Source of the DNA: Bacteroidia bacterium | Lineage (GTDB): Bacteria > Bacteroidota > Bacteroidia > Bacteroidales > Prolixibacteraceae | Direction of reading: 5' to 3' | NCBI GenBank assembly: GCA_026391315.1 | Contig: JAPLDT010000048.1 | Coordinates: 27,566 to 91,565, forward strand | Length of the DNA stretch: 64,000 bases | Shown: positions 26,027 to 36,143 of the stretch, in pieces | How the letters are laid out: every line of letters begins with the position of its first letter | Numbering within the stretch: position 1 is the stretch's first letter | Position numbers and translations under genes: made by a program | Notes under the pieces: generated by a model | The model's database searches: none | What the model was told of the DNA's origin: nothing | The model's input: the letters and a program-made list of their open reading frames with translations, nothing else

Positions 26027-29000
26027 CTAGTTGAAAATATATCTTAGGCCAATTTGAATTTGATAACGAGAACCCATACCAATATCATCTTTGAAAGAAG
26101 ATGTATAAGGTGTTTGGTTTTTAGCATCTAAATATGGAAATGAGAAGATTGGAGTTTTACCATCAGCATCCATTTTAACAAAAGTTAAAGGTGATGTTGT
26201 CGTAGCTACTTTATTAACACCCCAATTCCTGTTTAGGAAATTAGTAAAGTTGTATATATCAGCAGTAAATCTCAAAGTATTTTTAGTCCTTCCTATTTTA
26301 ATACGGACATCTTGTGTGAAATTCAAGTCAACTCTGTGAGTCCATGGTAATACCATCGCATTTCTTTTAACAATTTCGCCCCTATGTTTAGTTAAATAAG
26401 GATTGTTATAAATGAAATTATCCAGTTGACTCCAAATTTGATCTGTTGTTCTTGTATCAGGATATACGATCCCACCTACAGTTACTGGTTGTGCTTGAGT
26501 CAATTTTATATCATATGAATTTTTAGGAACATAAATTAAGTCATTTGAGAATCCATCACCATTTAGGTCCCCACTATAAATTACCGAGGTTGTATAATAT
26601 GGAGATCCTTCATACAATAAGCCAATGGCCGATGTAAATATCTTAGCGTAATCCCTTTTGTATGTTACATTGGCAATAACTCTGTGAGGCATATAATTGT
26701 TTGAATACCCTTCATTGAATACATTGGAATTTCCAGCTACCGGCCTTGACCCCCACATTGTAGAAGCAGTGGAACCATTGACCGCTGCATCCAAAGCGAC
26801 TTGCCTTGTATAAGCTGCACTTACTCCTAAATTCTTCATTTGTTTTTGGATCTGCAAGGTTGCAAGTGCTATATGTCCTGCATTTGCATTTGTCATATAA
26901 ATTGCATTTCCAATAGAGGGATTAGATGAAGAGTTCGGAATTCCTGCCAAAGGATAAACGGAAGTCTTTGGAAATCTGGTCCTACCATCGGATAATGTTA
27001 TCAAACCCTTTGAAGGCAATGCTATGTTTTCAAAAACGGATGCATTAATATTATCAATGTATGTTCCTTCTAATGTGACCGTCCATCCCATTATTTTCTT
27101 GTCAACTGCCAGTGTTGTTTTCCAAACTGTTGGAAATTTATAACTTGGATCAGTTACGTTGATACTATAAGACTTACTTAGGGTTGCTGTTCCGGATGGT
27201 CTATATTTGTTTACGTCAGGAGAGAAAATATATCCTGAACCACCTGAAATTGAGCCAAATAACGCCATACCACTATTAGATGCCTGATTTGAAATCCAAA
27301 CAAACGGTGGTGCACCCTGGAAAAAGCCTGTACCACCCCGAACTTGTAAAGTTTGATCATTAAGTACATCCCAGTTAAAGCCTGCCCGCGGAGAAATTTG
27401 AAGCGCTTTATTCGGCGCTTGACCGGTATTGGCATGTATTCCATTGTAGAATTGTGAAAGTGTATCAACTACAGGATTATACAAAAATGTATCATAGAAT
27501 TTTGTGTAGTCAAATCTAATACCATAAGTAACAGTTAAATTATCTTTGACTTTCCATTTATCTTGCGCAAAAACACTTAATTCTAAATCTTTAGGACCAA
27601 CCAATGGGAATCCGTCACTACCTAAAGTATAGGATAAATCATATCTTGCGGCGGCTTTTGTACCTGCAGCGGAAGCATAAAAATCAGTCAAACTACTAAA
27701 ACGGTAAACACCTTGATAAGCTGGTGAAAATCCATTTAAATATTTTTTGTATGAGTTTTGAGTTCCTATTGTAATTTCGTGAGAACCTTTATAAGTAGTA
27801 AAAATATCATTGAATTGAATAACATCTGTATTTAATTTGTTTCCATATGTATATTGTTCATATCCAAAAGAAGTAAAAGGTTGACCGTTGCCATCCAAAA
27901 TATCTACCAAAGGAAAATCGCCTGATGTAAGGGGGGTTCTGAAGTCTCTAAGCGAAGTATAACCAATTTGTAGTTTATTATTTGATTTATTCGAAAACTT
28001 GGTATTTAATTCACCAATTAAGATATCAGCATTGTTGTTGATTTTATATCCTGCACCATAGAATGGCATTGCAAACTGACCTGGAGTTCTGCCATAGGTT
28101 GTATTGGCACTACCGCTATTGGATGGCTGAATTTCATTTGAAGAACGGAGTAAATTATATTTCAATGTAAAAGTGTTTTTATCATTGATATTCCAATCTA
28201 CTTTTACGGTCAGCCTTTTCGACGCTGCGGTATAGGAATAGCCTTGATAAACACCTGGATCGTAATTATATGTCTTTTTCAAAAAATCTGACAAGGCATT
28301 TAATTGATCAGCATTCGCATTAGAAATATTCAGGCCATTCGGTGCATGTGATGCATCACTTGCAACCCAGGAAGTGCCAGGAGCCGTTTTACTTTCTTGC
28401 TCACCATTGATGAAGATAAATAACCTATTTTTAACAATTGCGCCCCCAACTGTAAAGCCTTTCAAGTCATAATTGAAAGTTTGTTTTGGTAATGTAACCG
28501 CACCAACATTGTAACCTTGCAAATTTTCACCTTTAAAGTATTGATATACAGAACCAAATGTTTTATTGTTACCGCTTCTTGTTACTGAGTTAATTCCAGC
28601 GCCATTAAATCCACCATATTTAACATCAAATGGTGAAACATTGACTTGTATTTGTTCAATGGCATCTAATGAAATTGGCTGTGCACCTGTTTGTCCTCCC
28701 AGTGTACCATCACCTAAGCCAAAAGAATTATTAAAGTTTGCGCCATCAATTGTCACATTATTTAATTGTGAACTAATACCACCGAATGATAAATTATTTT
28801 GTGATGGAACAAGTTTAACAACGTCTTTCCAGGTCCTGGAAACAGAAGGTATCTGTTCAATAGACATTCTGCTGATAGTTTCTTGTGAACCATTTCGGCT
28901 TGTATTGAAGACTTTACTGGTAAGTGTTGACCTGACAACAACTTCACCCAATTGAGTAGCAGCATCTACAAGTATAAAATTTTGTTTAAAGGTTTGACCT

Positions 29001-29293
29001 AAGTTCAAAATAATATCACCCCTTGATTCTGGTTTGTACCCAACAAAGGATGTTGTCAAAGTATATGGTCCACCAATTTTTAAGTTAGGTAAGTTGTAAC
29101 GACCATCTCCGCGAGTCGTTGTCATATACTTAGTCCCTGTTGGAATGTGGACTGCCGTTACGATAACATTTGGTAACGGAGAATTACCTTCTAAAATTGT
29201 TCCTGAAATTTCAGAAGTAGTTTCTTGCGATTTTGCCATTATTGAAAATAATATAAGCAGAACCACTAACATCACTCTTTTTAATTTTCCCAT
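26027..29293 (-). CDS. Oar-like TonB-dependent outer-membrane receptor
   Basis: A 1088-residue protein: signal peptide (MGKLKRVMLVVLLILFSIMAKS), carboxypeptidase-regulatory domain (about 27-115), plug domain (about 135-245, with NNVTIDGANFNNSFGLGDG and GGFNGAGINSVTRSG) and a long barrel ending GLRYIFN. The size and sequence style match the Oar-like group of TonB receptors rather than SusC; no SusD partner adjoins. Oar-type proteins are thought to import peptides or help secretion and adhesion. A possible link is the M28 peptidase gene upstream on the same strand, but 526 bp separate them. Its codons are more AT-rich than those of its neighbours. Confidence 0.9.
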   Translation of the reverse strand: MGKLKRVMLVVLLILFSIMAKSQETTSEISGTILEGNSPLPNVIVTAVHIPTGTKYMTTTRGDGRYNLPNLKIGGPYTLTTSFVGYKPESRGDIILNLGQTFKQNFILVDAATQLGEVVVRSTLTSKVFNTSRNGSQETISRMSIEQIPSVSRTWKDVVKLVPSQNNLSFGGISSQLNNVTIDGANFNNSFGLGDGTLGGQTGAQPISLDAIEQIQVNVSPFDVKYGGFNGAGINSVTRSGNNKTFGSVYQYFKGENLQGYNVGAVTLPKQTFNYDLKGFTVGGAIVKNRLFIFINGEQESKTAPGTSWVASDASHAPNGLNISNANADQLNALSDFLKKTYNYDPGVYQGYSYTAASKRLTVKVDWNINDKNTFTLKYNLLRSSNEIQPSNSGSANTTYGRTPGQFAMPFYGAGYKINNNADILIGELNTKFSNKSNNKLQIGYTSLRDFRTPLTSGDFPLVDILDGNGQPFTSFGYEQYTYGNKLNTDVIQFNDIFTTYKGSHEITIGTQNSYKKYLNGFSPAYQGVYRFSSLTDFYASAAGTKAAARYDLSYTLGSDGFPLVGPKDLELSVFAQDKWKVKDNLTVTYGIRFDYTKFYDTFLYNPVVDTLSQFYNGIHANTGQAPNKALQISPRAGFNWDVLNDQTLQVRGGTGFFQGAPPFVWISNQASNSGMALFGSISGGSGYIFSPDVNKYRPSGTATLSKSYSINVTDPSYKFPTVWKTTLAVDKKIMGWTVTLEGTYIDNINASVFENIALPSKGLITLSDGRTRFPKTSVYPLAGIPNSSSNPSIGNAIYMTNANAGHIALATLQIQKQMKNLGVSAAYTRQVALDAAVNGSTASTMWGSRPVAGNSNVFNEGYSNNYMPHRVIANVTYKRDYAKIFTSAIGLLYEGSPYYTTSVIYSGDLNGDGFSNDLIYVPKNSYDIKLTQAQPVTVGGIVYPDTRTTDQIWSQLDNFIYNNPYLTKHRGEIVKRNAMVLPWTHRVDLNFTQDVRIKIGRTKNTLRFTADIYNFTNFLNRNWGVNKVATTTSPLTFVKMDADGKTPIFSFPYLDAKNQTPYTSSFKDDIGMGSRYQIQIGLRYIFN

Positions 29294-29819
29294 TTTTAAT
29301 TATTGTTATTTCTAATTGTTTCCAAAACCCGGGTTGTAATGTTTCTATAATAAATATTTCAATTGCAGATATTTAGGTGCGGCGCAAGAAGTTCAACTAT
29401 TTATATGCATGCTTACTATCAACGCCAACAAGCCAAAGAATCAAAATATTTTCAAAAAACTATTGAATTATTGCAAAATTGCCACTTAAAAGCGAATGAA
29501 CGATATTGCAATTATACTTAAAATAATATAAACTGTTAACAAATATTATGATATTTATTCGTTCTTTAACACATCTGTTGCAAGTTTGTAACAGATTTGT
29601 AACACTACGAATTTTCCCATCCTTTCATTGAATCATATAACGGAAGTTTGGGAGAATAGCGCCTCTGATTAAAAAGCAAATTATTTCAGAAGCCAATCCG
29701 ACAATTCTTGTACCAAAAAATATTAAATGGAAAGCCGGATTATATAATTGATCCACACTTTTATGCCGTCAGCTTCCTGGTAAGGGGAAACACGCCTGGC
29801 ACCAAATTTGACATTCGGT
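29294..29819. other. Long upstream region of the Oar-like receptor
   Basis: No gene was found here. The region lies upstream of the Oar-like receptor and downstream of the M28 peptidase, and is AT-rich. Two direct copies of TTTGTAACA occur at 29585-29593 and 29596-29604, one helical turn apart (11 nt). They could be an operator, but nothing else supports this. The length suggests regulated expression of the receptor. Confidence 0.45.
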
Positions 29820-31379
29820 TTATGGCAATCTTCTTTCATCCGCTGGTCTGGCCTTCATGACAGGTTTTCCTGGTATTTTTACCTGTCTCATTGCAGCATT
29901 GTAAACAAAAGAAGCTGTAATGACGGCATTTTGTTTAAGATCATCCATTACCAGTCTTTCATAGGTATCCATGGTGGTATGATACCCCCGTCCATATTCA
30001 ATGGCATCCTGGATAAACTGAAAGCCGGGCAGGCCGACCGCATCAAATGCAAGGTGGTCGGTCCCCGAAGTGTTCCTGATAGTAGTTGTGGAAGCCCCCA
30101 TGTCGGCAAAAGGTCTGAGCCATTCTTCAAAAATGGGCCTCACCAGTTCATTTTCCTGCAGGTAAATTCCCCGGTATTTTCCGCTTCCGTTATCCATGTT
30201 GAAATACCCGGCAAACTTGTCAAATTCAGGTTTGTGCTCCTTTGTTTTAGGATCCACAAGGTACTTCTCAACATATCCGCGTGAGCCATTTAATCCTTGT
30301 TCCTCACCGCCCCACAGTGCGATACGGATTGTCCTTCGGGGCGCAATATCCAGGCTTTTCAATATCCGGATTGCCTCAAGCATTACCACACATCCTGATG
30401 CATTGTCTGCAGCACCGGTTCCCCCATGCCATGAGTCGATATGCGCCCCAAGCATCACCACCTCCGATTTAAGGTTCTTATCAGTACCCGGAATTTCCCC
30501 TATTACATTGTTGACTGTCGGGCTATCAAAAAATCTATTTTGAATGTCGATTTCCATCTCAACAGGAACTTGATGACGGAGCAGTCTCTCCATCCTTCCA
30601 AAGTCTTCGTTCGGAAGATTCAATTCTGCGATTGGCTGGCTGGTCCCGGCACTGTAGTTCGCCCCATTGGATCTTGGGATATTGTATATTCCTGAGTTAT
30701 TAAGTATGACCGCTGCCTTTTCTGCTGTCAGCATTTCATTGATTTTCGCACGCAAAGCCCTTTGGGCCTGGAATGCAGCTAAATCAAAATTGGGCCGATT
30801 TGATGGTGCTGTGGAGGTTGCCATGGACATGTCCTTAAGCTGATCATTGGTTAAACGGCTTGCCAAAGGATCAAAGCTGATGGCATAGGTTGAAACGGAA
30901 GGTATCAAGACTATTTTGCCTGATAGTTTTCCCTTGTATTTTTCAAGGTCGGCTTCAGTCTTTGCATCGAGAAACAGAACTTCACCCTTGATCATTCCTG
31001 TTGTACTACCTGTCCATGCTACCGGATTACAGGCAAAACTGGTATAATATGGAGAAATCATGGCTGCGTAGGTTTTCTGGTTATCCCATCCGCCACGGCT
31101 GAATTCCCTTGCAGGTTCTATCCGCACATTTTGCAATCCCAGCTCTTCCATTTTTTTCTTAGCCCATTCATTTCCACGGTTATTCCCGGTTGAACCTGTT
31201 AGTCTGGATCCCACAAAATCGGTGAGCCAGAAAGCCATCTCTTCAATTCCGGAGTTTTTTAGGCCTTCCTGCTTCATTTTATAGACCATGCCAAGGTCAA
31301 CATTTTCATTCTGCGATTGAGACAAAAGAGGCAATAAAAAGAAAAATGAAAAAACTGTAAAGATTCTAAAAATGCTCAT
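29820..31379 (-). CDS. Secreted M28 family zinc peptidase (PGCP-like)
   Basis: A 519-residue protein from the ATG at 31379, which begins a signal peptide (MSIFRIFTVFSFFFLLPLLS); the frame extends to 31412. A PA-type insertion lies at about 105-250 and the M28 catalytic domain at about 285-500. Metal and catalytic residues are visible: GAHIDSW (His313, Asp315), AADNASG (Asp325), GGEEQGL (Glu359 and Glu360), NMDNGSG (Asp396) and YHTTMDT (His467). It resembles plasma glutamate carboxypeptidase-like enzymes, which cleave dipeptides or N-terminal residues. Location is periplasmic or extracellular. It follows the DUF2264 gene on the same strand but its link to the xylan locus is not obvious. Confidence 0.92.
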   Translation of the reverse strand: MSIFRIFTVFSFFFLLPLLSQSQNENVDLGMVYKMKQEGLKNSGIEEMAFWLTDFVGSRLTGSTGNNRGNEWAKKKMEELGLQNVRIEPAREFSRGGWDNQKTYAAMISPYYTSFACNPVAWTGSTTGMIKGEVLFLDAKTEADLEKYKGKLSGKIVLIPSVSTYAISFDPLASRLTNDQLKDMSMATSTAPSNRPNFDLAAFQAQRALRAKINEMLTAEKAAVILNNSGIYNIPRSNGANYSAGTSQPIAELNLPNEDFGRMERLLRHQVPVEMEIDIQNRFFDSPTVNNVIGEIPGTDKNLKSEVVMLGAHIDSWHGGTGAADNASGCVVMLEAIRILKSLDIAPRRTIRIALWGGEEQGLNGSRGYVEKYLVDPKTKEHKPEFDKFAGYFNMDNGSGKYRGIYLQENELVRPIFEEWLRPFADMGASTTTIRNTSGTDHLAFDAVGLPGFQFIQDAIEYGRGYHTTMDTYERLVMDDLKQNAVITASFVYNAAMRQVKIPGKPVMKARPADERRLP

Positions 31380-31531
31380 TTGGTGGTTGTTAAAGTGATT
31401 AGTGAAAATCAAAGATAAAAAAAAATCACAATTATGGCTTGCTGTATGCTTCCGCTACAGCTTTTTTGATTTTTTCTGTTGTCATGTAAAATTTGAGCTC
31501 TTTCCACTGGCGCGGAGATTCAGGATAAAAC

Positions 31532-33586
31532 TCAACAGGACCTTTTCCCGTCAATATCCTTAAAATCGATCTCAAATATTTCATTGTTATTTAAAGTAAG
31601 CTCCGCACCCAAGGCAGAGAAAGACGATGTAACCTCCATGATTTTAATCTCCTTGATGGGCGATAATTCTTCAGAATTCCATTCACTGTCATCCGTTTTG
31701 TGCAACAAAACCATGATCATCAACTCCATGGCAGGATTTTTTGCCTTTCGCTTCCTGGTGGCATAAATTACGGTACTCTCGTCTGCTTCCGCATTTCGGT
31801 TACTGTGTACCAGGGTATCGAGGGAATCCCAACCATGGTAGGTAATCAAGGCAACCCTTCTACCCGGAATGGAGGCTGTGATGACCTTCCTGGTACCATC
31901 CTCAAATTGATTGACCATTGCTTTTTGCCCTTTGATGTGGGGCAGTCCGAAATGGCCAAAGGTCAATTCATGTTCAAATGCCAAACGGGTGCGGTCAACT
32001 CTGATCACACCTCCCGGAATTGTTATTTCGGCAAGGTCGATGATGTATCCCACTCCGTTGTTCGGCGGTTTCCGCATGATGGCCTGCCTATACAAAACAT
32101 CCTTCCGCACACCGTTGTAAAGCATACTCTGGGAGGTTGTAAAAACGCTGTTTTTCCCTGAATCATTGTCAATTTTCTGTCCGGTGAGATAGAAGTTTAC
32201 ATCATCTCCCCTCAAATCCCTTGGATCCAGGCTGCGAAAACTATATTCCATCGATGTTCCTCCATTTGGATTATGGTCCTCCCACGGGAAATGGGTATTG
32301 TAGACCAGCTTGGAATAATTGGGATCATCGTAATAGACTTTTCCGGGAATTATTTCAGATGTACCTGTTTTTCCGTGATTGACCAAGACAAGTCCAGGAT
32401 TTTCCAAAACAATCTTGTTCGAGTTGGTTCCCAGATTCTCCCACATTCCGTCGTTTTCCCTTGCCGTCCAGAAGGGTGAATCATCCGGTAATGCCAGACA
32501 GATAAAAGGCAGGAACATCAGAAAAGGACTTCCGGCACAACTGTAGTTTTGAATCATGTACTCCTTTTGCCCATAAAATCCCAGGCTGGGAATATCATTG
32601 CAATAAAATTCCTCCCTGGTAACAAATTGAAGCAGCGAACCTGAACATAGCCGCCTTGCCCAACCCGCATCAAGCTCTGTTTTCTCCTTCAGCATGAAAG
32701 CAACCGGGAAGGCGCCGGATACCCATGTCCGGTAGCAGATACTTCTGGACCACATGTTGAGATACCCGTTTCGTGCAAAAAAGCCAGTAACCGATTCCAT
32801 CAGTTTCCGGGCTGAATTCTCAATGATATCTGCAATCTCAGGGTAGTATTCATCACCGAATGTGCGGTTCCAGATGGTTGTGTAAACAATGAAAAGACTG
32901 ATAGAATAATAGTTATAAGTTTGCTCAAGATACCATCCGTCTCCTGAATGATAAGATACCACCCAAAGAAGATGACTTTTCAATAAGTCATCATCAATCT
33001 TGTACCCATACTTCTTTAAAAACGAAAGCGCACAGATATTAAAAATCCGCCAATTGTTCTGGGTGGTCCTGTGGTGAGCCCATTTTGAAATGGTAATGAC
33101 CATCTCATCTTTCTGCTTTTCGGAATATTGGGACCAGATCGTGTCGGGCAACAGAAGCAATGTTTTAAACAATCCGCCAAACTCGCAGGTAAACTGGTAA
33201 TTGGAGTCGGGCAATTCTTCAGGCAAAGGCAATGAATTCGAATGTCCCGGGGTAAAGGCATTGTAAAATTGCAAACTGTAATAATCCCTGAGTTTGATAT
33301 GATTGATGGTCGTTTCAGGATCAATATGGATGAGCGGAGCTGCCAGGGTGAATGTTCTTTCCAGCGCTTCAAATTGAGCGGAACGGTAACGCCATTCTGG
33401 AGCTCCGGGCTGTGGATACGTCTTACCGGGAACTGTCGGAAAGTTTATTGGGGTTTCTATAGATTCAACATGCTTAAAGGCCCTTTCCAAAAGATACTTC
33501 GCCAACTCAATGTAGTGCTTTTTTGACATCCCCGTAAATGGACTTAAATCAGTATCGGGGTTTATAACTTCAAAAACATTTTTCAT
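31532..33586 (-). CDS. DUF2264 family protein, 3' end frameshifted
   Basis: A 684-residue protein with the DUF2264 pattern: MSKKHYIELAKYLLERAF near the start, an alpha/alpha-barrel-like middle (NWRIFNICALSFLKKYGY, GDGWYLEQTYNYYSISLF, RNGYLNMWSRSICYR) and a beta-rich end. Its fold resembles that of glycan-active enzymes, but activity is not established. No signal peptide. The reading frame ends abruptly after DIDGK-RSC. One base out, past an A4 run at 31543-31546, coding-like sequence continues (GPVEFYPESPRQWKELKF...) for about 36 residues to a stop at 31432-31434, so the natural C-terminus seems to be displaced by one inserted base. It is the last gene of the xylan locus on this strand. Confidence 0.85.
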   Translation of the reverse strand: MKNVFEVINPDTDLSPFTGMSKKHYIELAKYLLERAFKHVESIETPINFPTVPGKTYPQPGAPEWRYRSAQFEALERTFTLAAPLIHIDPETTINHIKLRDYYSLQFYNAFTPGHSNSLPLPEELPDSNYQFTCEFGGLFKTLLLLPDTIWSQYSEKQKDEMVITISKWAHHRTTQNNWRIFNICALSFLKKYGYKIDDDLLKSHLLWVVSYHSGDGWYLEQTYNYYSISLFIVYTTIWNRTFGDEYYPEIADIIENSARKLMESVTGFFARNGYLNMWSRSICYRTWVSGAFPVAFMLKEKTELDAGWARRLCSGSLLQFVTREEFYCNDIPSLGFYGQKEYMIQNYSCAGSPFLMFLPFICLALPDDSPFWTARENDGMWENLGTNSNKIVLENPGLVLVNHGKTGTSEIIPGKVYYDDPNYSKLVYNTHFPWEDHNPNGGTSMEYSFRSLDPRDLRGDDVNFYLTGQKIDNDSGKNSVFTTSQSMLYNGVRKDVLYRQAIMRKPPNNGVGYIIDLAEITIPGGVIRVDRTRLAFEHELTFGHFGLPHIKGQKAMVNQFEDGTRKVITASIPGRRVALITYHGWDSLDTLVHSNRNAEADESTVIYATRKRKAKNPAMELMIMVLLHKTDDSEWNSEELSPIKEIKIMEVTSSFSALGAELTLNNNEIFEIDFKDIDGKRSC

Positions 33587-33640
33587 TTCTATTATTTCAA
33601 TTAATGAATTGTATATAAATAATCTAATGGAGCACCCAAG

Positions 33641-34933
33641 TCATTGCAAAAGCAATTTTACCGATACAATGCTTTTTGCAGTTAGTACCATGTTGACGGC
33701 CTTTTTATCGCTGCTTAATGTTGTTGTAATTGATTCCATATCTTTTGTTGCATTGGTTTCCACAGCCGATGCAGTACTGATTGCGGATGGTGATGCTACC
33801 TGCAATATAACAGGAGTAGGTTTGTTATTTATAATTACCACTGTCATATCACTTACCCCGGAATAAGCCGTAGATAATAAATCGGCATCCTGAACGGTTG
33901 TTCCGATTCGCGTCCTGCCGGTTGCGTATTTGGCATAATGGGAAAGGATATATCCTCTTTTGGTAGTCTCCCCAACAGCCACTGTACTTTTCGTATTCGT
34001 ATCCGCTATCATAGAGTAATATCTCTTTAAATACCACCATACATAGGCGTTGTAATTAGCTGCCATGCAATCGTTGATTTCCTTGGCTATATACTGCAAT
34101 GAAGGAGCCCACAACCAATCGTAACCATTTTTCTCTTCATTCAAAAGATGCTCGGTCATCCATACTTCTTTACTTTTTTGTCGTGCCAAAGGATAATCAT
34201 TTAGCCCGCCGCCATAGATGTGGCCTCCTACAATATCAAAGTTATTTACCGTTTCACTACTATTTAGAAGCGGATCTGTATAATCCTGATTAAAATGGAA
34301 TGATTCCGCTGCCATTGTTTTTACATTGCCCAATTGACGTCCATAATCCCTCACAAAATTGAAAACCTCTGCGGGAGTAAAGCTACACCAATTCATATCA
34401 GGTTCATTTTGGACGGATATAGCATACAGATTCAGCCCATTGGCTGACATATAATTTACAAATGCCTTGAGATGGGCGGCATAATCTTTATAATATGCCG
34501 GAAGTAAGTATTTTGTAGTTTGAGTCGCATCAAATGTTGATGTACGGGTACCAGTCATATTGGCAGGGGGCTCCCAGGGAGAGGCGAAAACGATGGCGCC
34601 CAGTTCCTGCGCCTTTTTTGCAACCGCAATATCTGTGCCCCAGTTAGATTGGTCGGGGTACATCATCATCCGGATGATATTGTACCCTAACCCGGTTGAG
34701 CTATACATCTTTTCAGTTTCTGCAAGCGTTATCTGGTTGGCAGTACCAACCCAGCTGGGAGGATCGAGCATACCACCGAACCCTGTCACTTTTTGATATG
34801 TCACAGCGGGATTGAGGGTCATGTTCACATGTGTAGCTATGTTCTGTGCTAAGTCTCCCTTGTTCTTACTACAATTAATGAAAATGATGGTGCAGATCAG
34901 TATAAAAGTGAGCTTTGCAAATAGGTATTTCAT
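33641..34933 (-). CDS. GH30 family glycoside hydrolase (probable glucuronoxylanase), lipoprotein
   Basis: A 430-residue protein with a lipobox (IIFINC, Cys21). The fold is a TIM barrel with a side beta domain, recognisable from VTGFGGMLDPPSW, IIRMMMYPDQSNW and FASPWEPPANM. The likely acid/base is Glu177 (SVQNEPDM) and the nucleophile Glu261 (WMTEHLLN). The C-terminal 90 residues form the usual beta-sandwich. The neighbours (GH10, GH115, GH43) make an endo-acting xylanase or glucuronoxylanase the best guess; the subfamily was not determined. It lies 10 bp after the GH10 gene, so the two are co-transcribed. Confidence 0.9.
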   Translation of the reverse strand: MKYLFAKLTFILICTIIFINCSKNKGDLAQNIATHVNMTLNPAVTYQKVTGFGGMLDPPSWVGTANQITLAETEKMYSSTGLGYNIIRMMMYPDQSNWGTDIAVAKKAQELGAIVFASPWEPPANMTGTRTSTFDATQTTKYLLPAYYKDYAAHLKAFVNYMSANGLNLYAISVQNEPDMNWCSFTPAEVFNFVRDYGRQLGNVKTMAAESFHFNQDYTDPLLNSSETVNNFDIVGGHIYGGGLNDYPLARQKSKEVWMTEHLLNEEKNGYDWLWAPSLQYIAKEINDCMAANYNAYVWWYLKRYYSMIADTNTKSTVAVGETTKRGYILSHYAKYATGRTRIGTTVQDADLLSTAYSGVSDMTVVIINNKPTPVILQVASPSAISTASAVETNATKDMESITTTLSSDKKAVNMVLTAKSIVSVKLLLQ

Positions 34934-34943
34934 CTATTTTTTT

Positions 34944-36095
34944 TTAATGGTCACTTTTGGGTTTGTCAGCTTTATCTCCTGAAAGCAAACTTGTTATAAA
35001 ACTTTTGGGTTGATAATTGCGATCGAAAAGAAGCGGATAATCAGTCCGCCCGGGAACCGGGAAATTGTTTTTCCACGATTGACCATCCTGTACGCCCCAT
35101 AAGGTTACCCGGCTGATCTTGTCCTGATGCTTGAGGAACAAATCAAAGAATTCATGGTAACGTTTGGCGTGCGCTTTTTCAACTTCTTCCGGTAATCCTT
35201 TGGTATAGGGATTCAGCTCATTCTTGTATTCGACCCGTGAATCAACATCGGCGCCCCTGCTATCTTTAGGACTTGGCAGGGCCGAAATATCCATTTCGGT
35301 AATCATCACCTTAACACCCAGACTTGCAAAAGCCAATATGCTTTTTTCGAATTCTTCGATCTTCGGGAAATCCAGGCTGCAATGACCCTGCATCCCGATT
35401 CCACTGATCCGGACTCCGTCTTTCTGAAGTTCTTTCACCATTTTTACTACTCCTTCGCGCCTTCCGGGGAGCGCCATCGAATAGTCGTTGTAATAAAGTT
35501 CAGCATCCGGATCTGCCTCATGTGCGAACTGAAAGGCCAGCTTCACAAAATCAGGACCAATAATGGTGTAAAACTTGCTCTGGCGCCATGAACCATCGTC
35601 CAGAATGGCTTCATTCACCACATCCCAGCCGTTTACCTTGCCTTTATACCTACCAACCACGGTCTGAATGTGGTTTTTCATTCGGCTGATCAATACTTCC
35701 CGCGAAACATCGTTGCCCTTTTCATCCACAAAAAACCATTTGGGTGCCTGCGAATGCCAAACCAGGCAATGCCCGACTATAAACATCTGATTCTGCATTC
35801 CGAATTCAACAAACTGGTCAGGGAGCTTGAAATTAAACTTTCCTTCTTCAGGTTGAATTGGTCCGCTTTTCATGCAGTTGTCAGCTGTAATGGAATTGAA
35901 CTGTTGCTTGATAATCCGGATAGAGGCGGTATCCTTCCCTGTTATGTGCCAGGCATTCATGGCTGTTCCGATGTAAAACTTCCCTTTAAAGAGATCTTTC
36001 ATCCCTTTTCCTTTGTCTAATGAAAATGCCGACAAACTGATCGTCAGGATCAGTACCGTCAACGGAATATGTGGGAATAGCTTTAGATTCTTCAT
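34944..36095 (-). CDS. GH10 endo-beta-1,4-xylanase
   Basis: A 383-residue secreted enzyme: signal peptide (LTVLILTISLSAFS) then a complete GH10 barrel. Signatures are FNSITADNCMKSGPIQPEEG, GHCLVWHSQAPKW, WDVVNEAI with acid/base Glu162, and VMITEMDIS with nucleophile Glu267; VTLWGVQDGQSW closes the active site. It cuts the xylan backbone internally. It has no carbohydrate-binding module and no lipobox, so it may be periplasmic. It is spaced 48 bp after the esterase gene and 10 bp before the GH30 gene. Confidence 0.96.
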   Translation of the reverse strand: MKNLKLFPHIPLTVLILTISLSAFSLDKGKGMKDLFKGKFYIGTAMNAWHITGKDTASIRIIKQQFNSITADNCMKSGPIQPEEGKFNFKLPDQFVEFGMQNQMFIVGHCLVWHSQAPKWFFVDEKGNDVSREVLISRMKNHIQTVVGRYKGKVNGWDVVNEAILDDGSWRQSKFYTIIGPDFVKLAFQFAHEADPDAELYYNDYSMALPGRREGVVKMVKELQKDGVRISGIGMQGHCSLDFPKIEEFEKSILAFASLGVKVMITEMDISALPSPKDSRGADVDSRVEYKNELNPYTKGLPEEVEKAHAKRYHEFFDLFLKHQDKISRVTLWGVQDGQSWKNNFPVPGRTDYPLLFDRNYQPKSFITSLLSGDKADKPKSDH

Positions 36096-36143
36096 ATTTT
36101 ATTGGATTAAATCAATGTTGTTTAGTTAAGGTTATTGATTATT

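Noticed and set aside
26027..29293. The Oar-like receptor as a second SusC
   Set aside because: It lacks an adjacent SusD and the SusC plug signature, and matches the Oar-like style instead.
31532..31550. Programmed frameshifting at the DUF2264 A4 run
   Set aside because: The required shift is +1 at a short A run without a typical slippery heptamer or stimulatory structure, so an indel or sequencing error is more likely.
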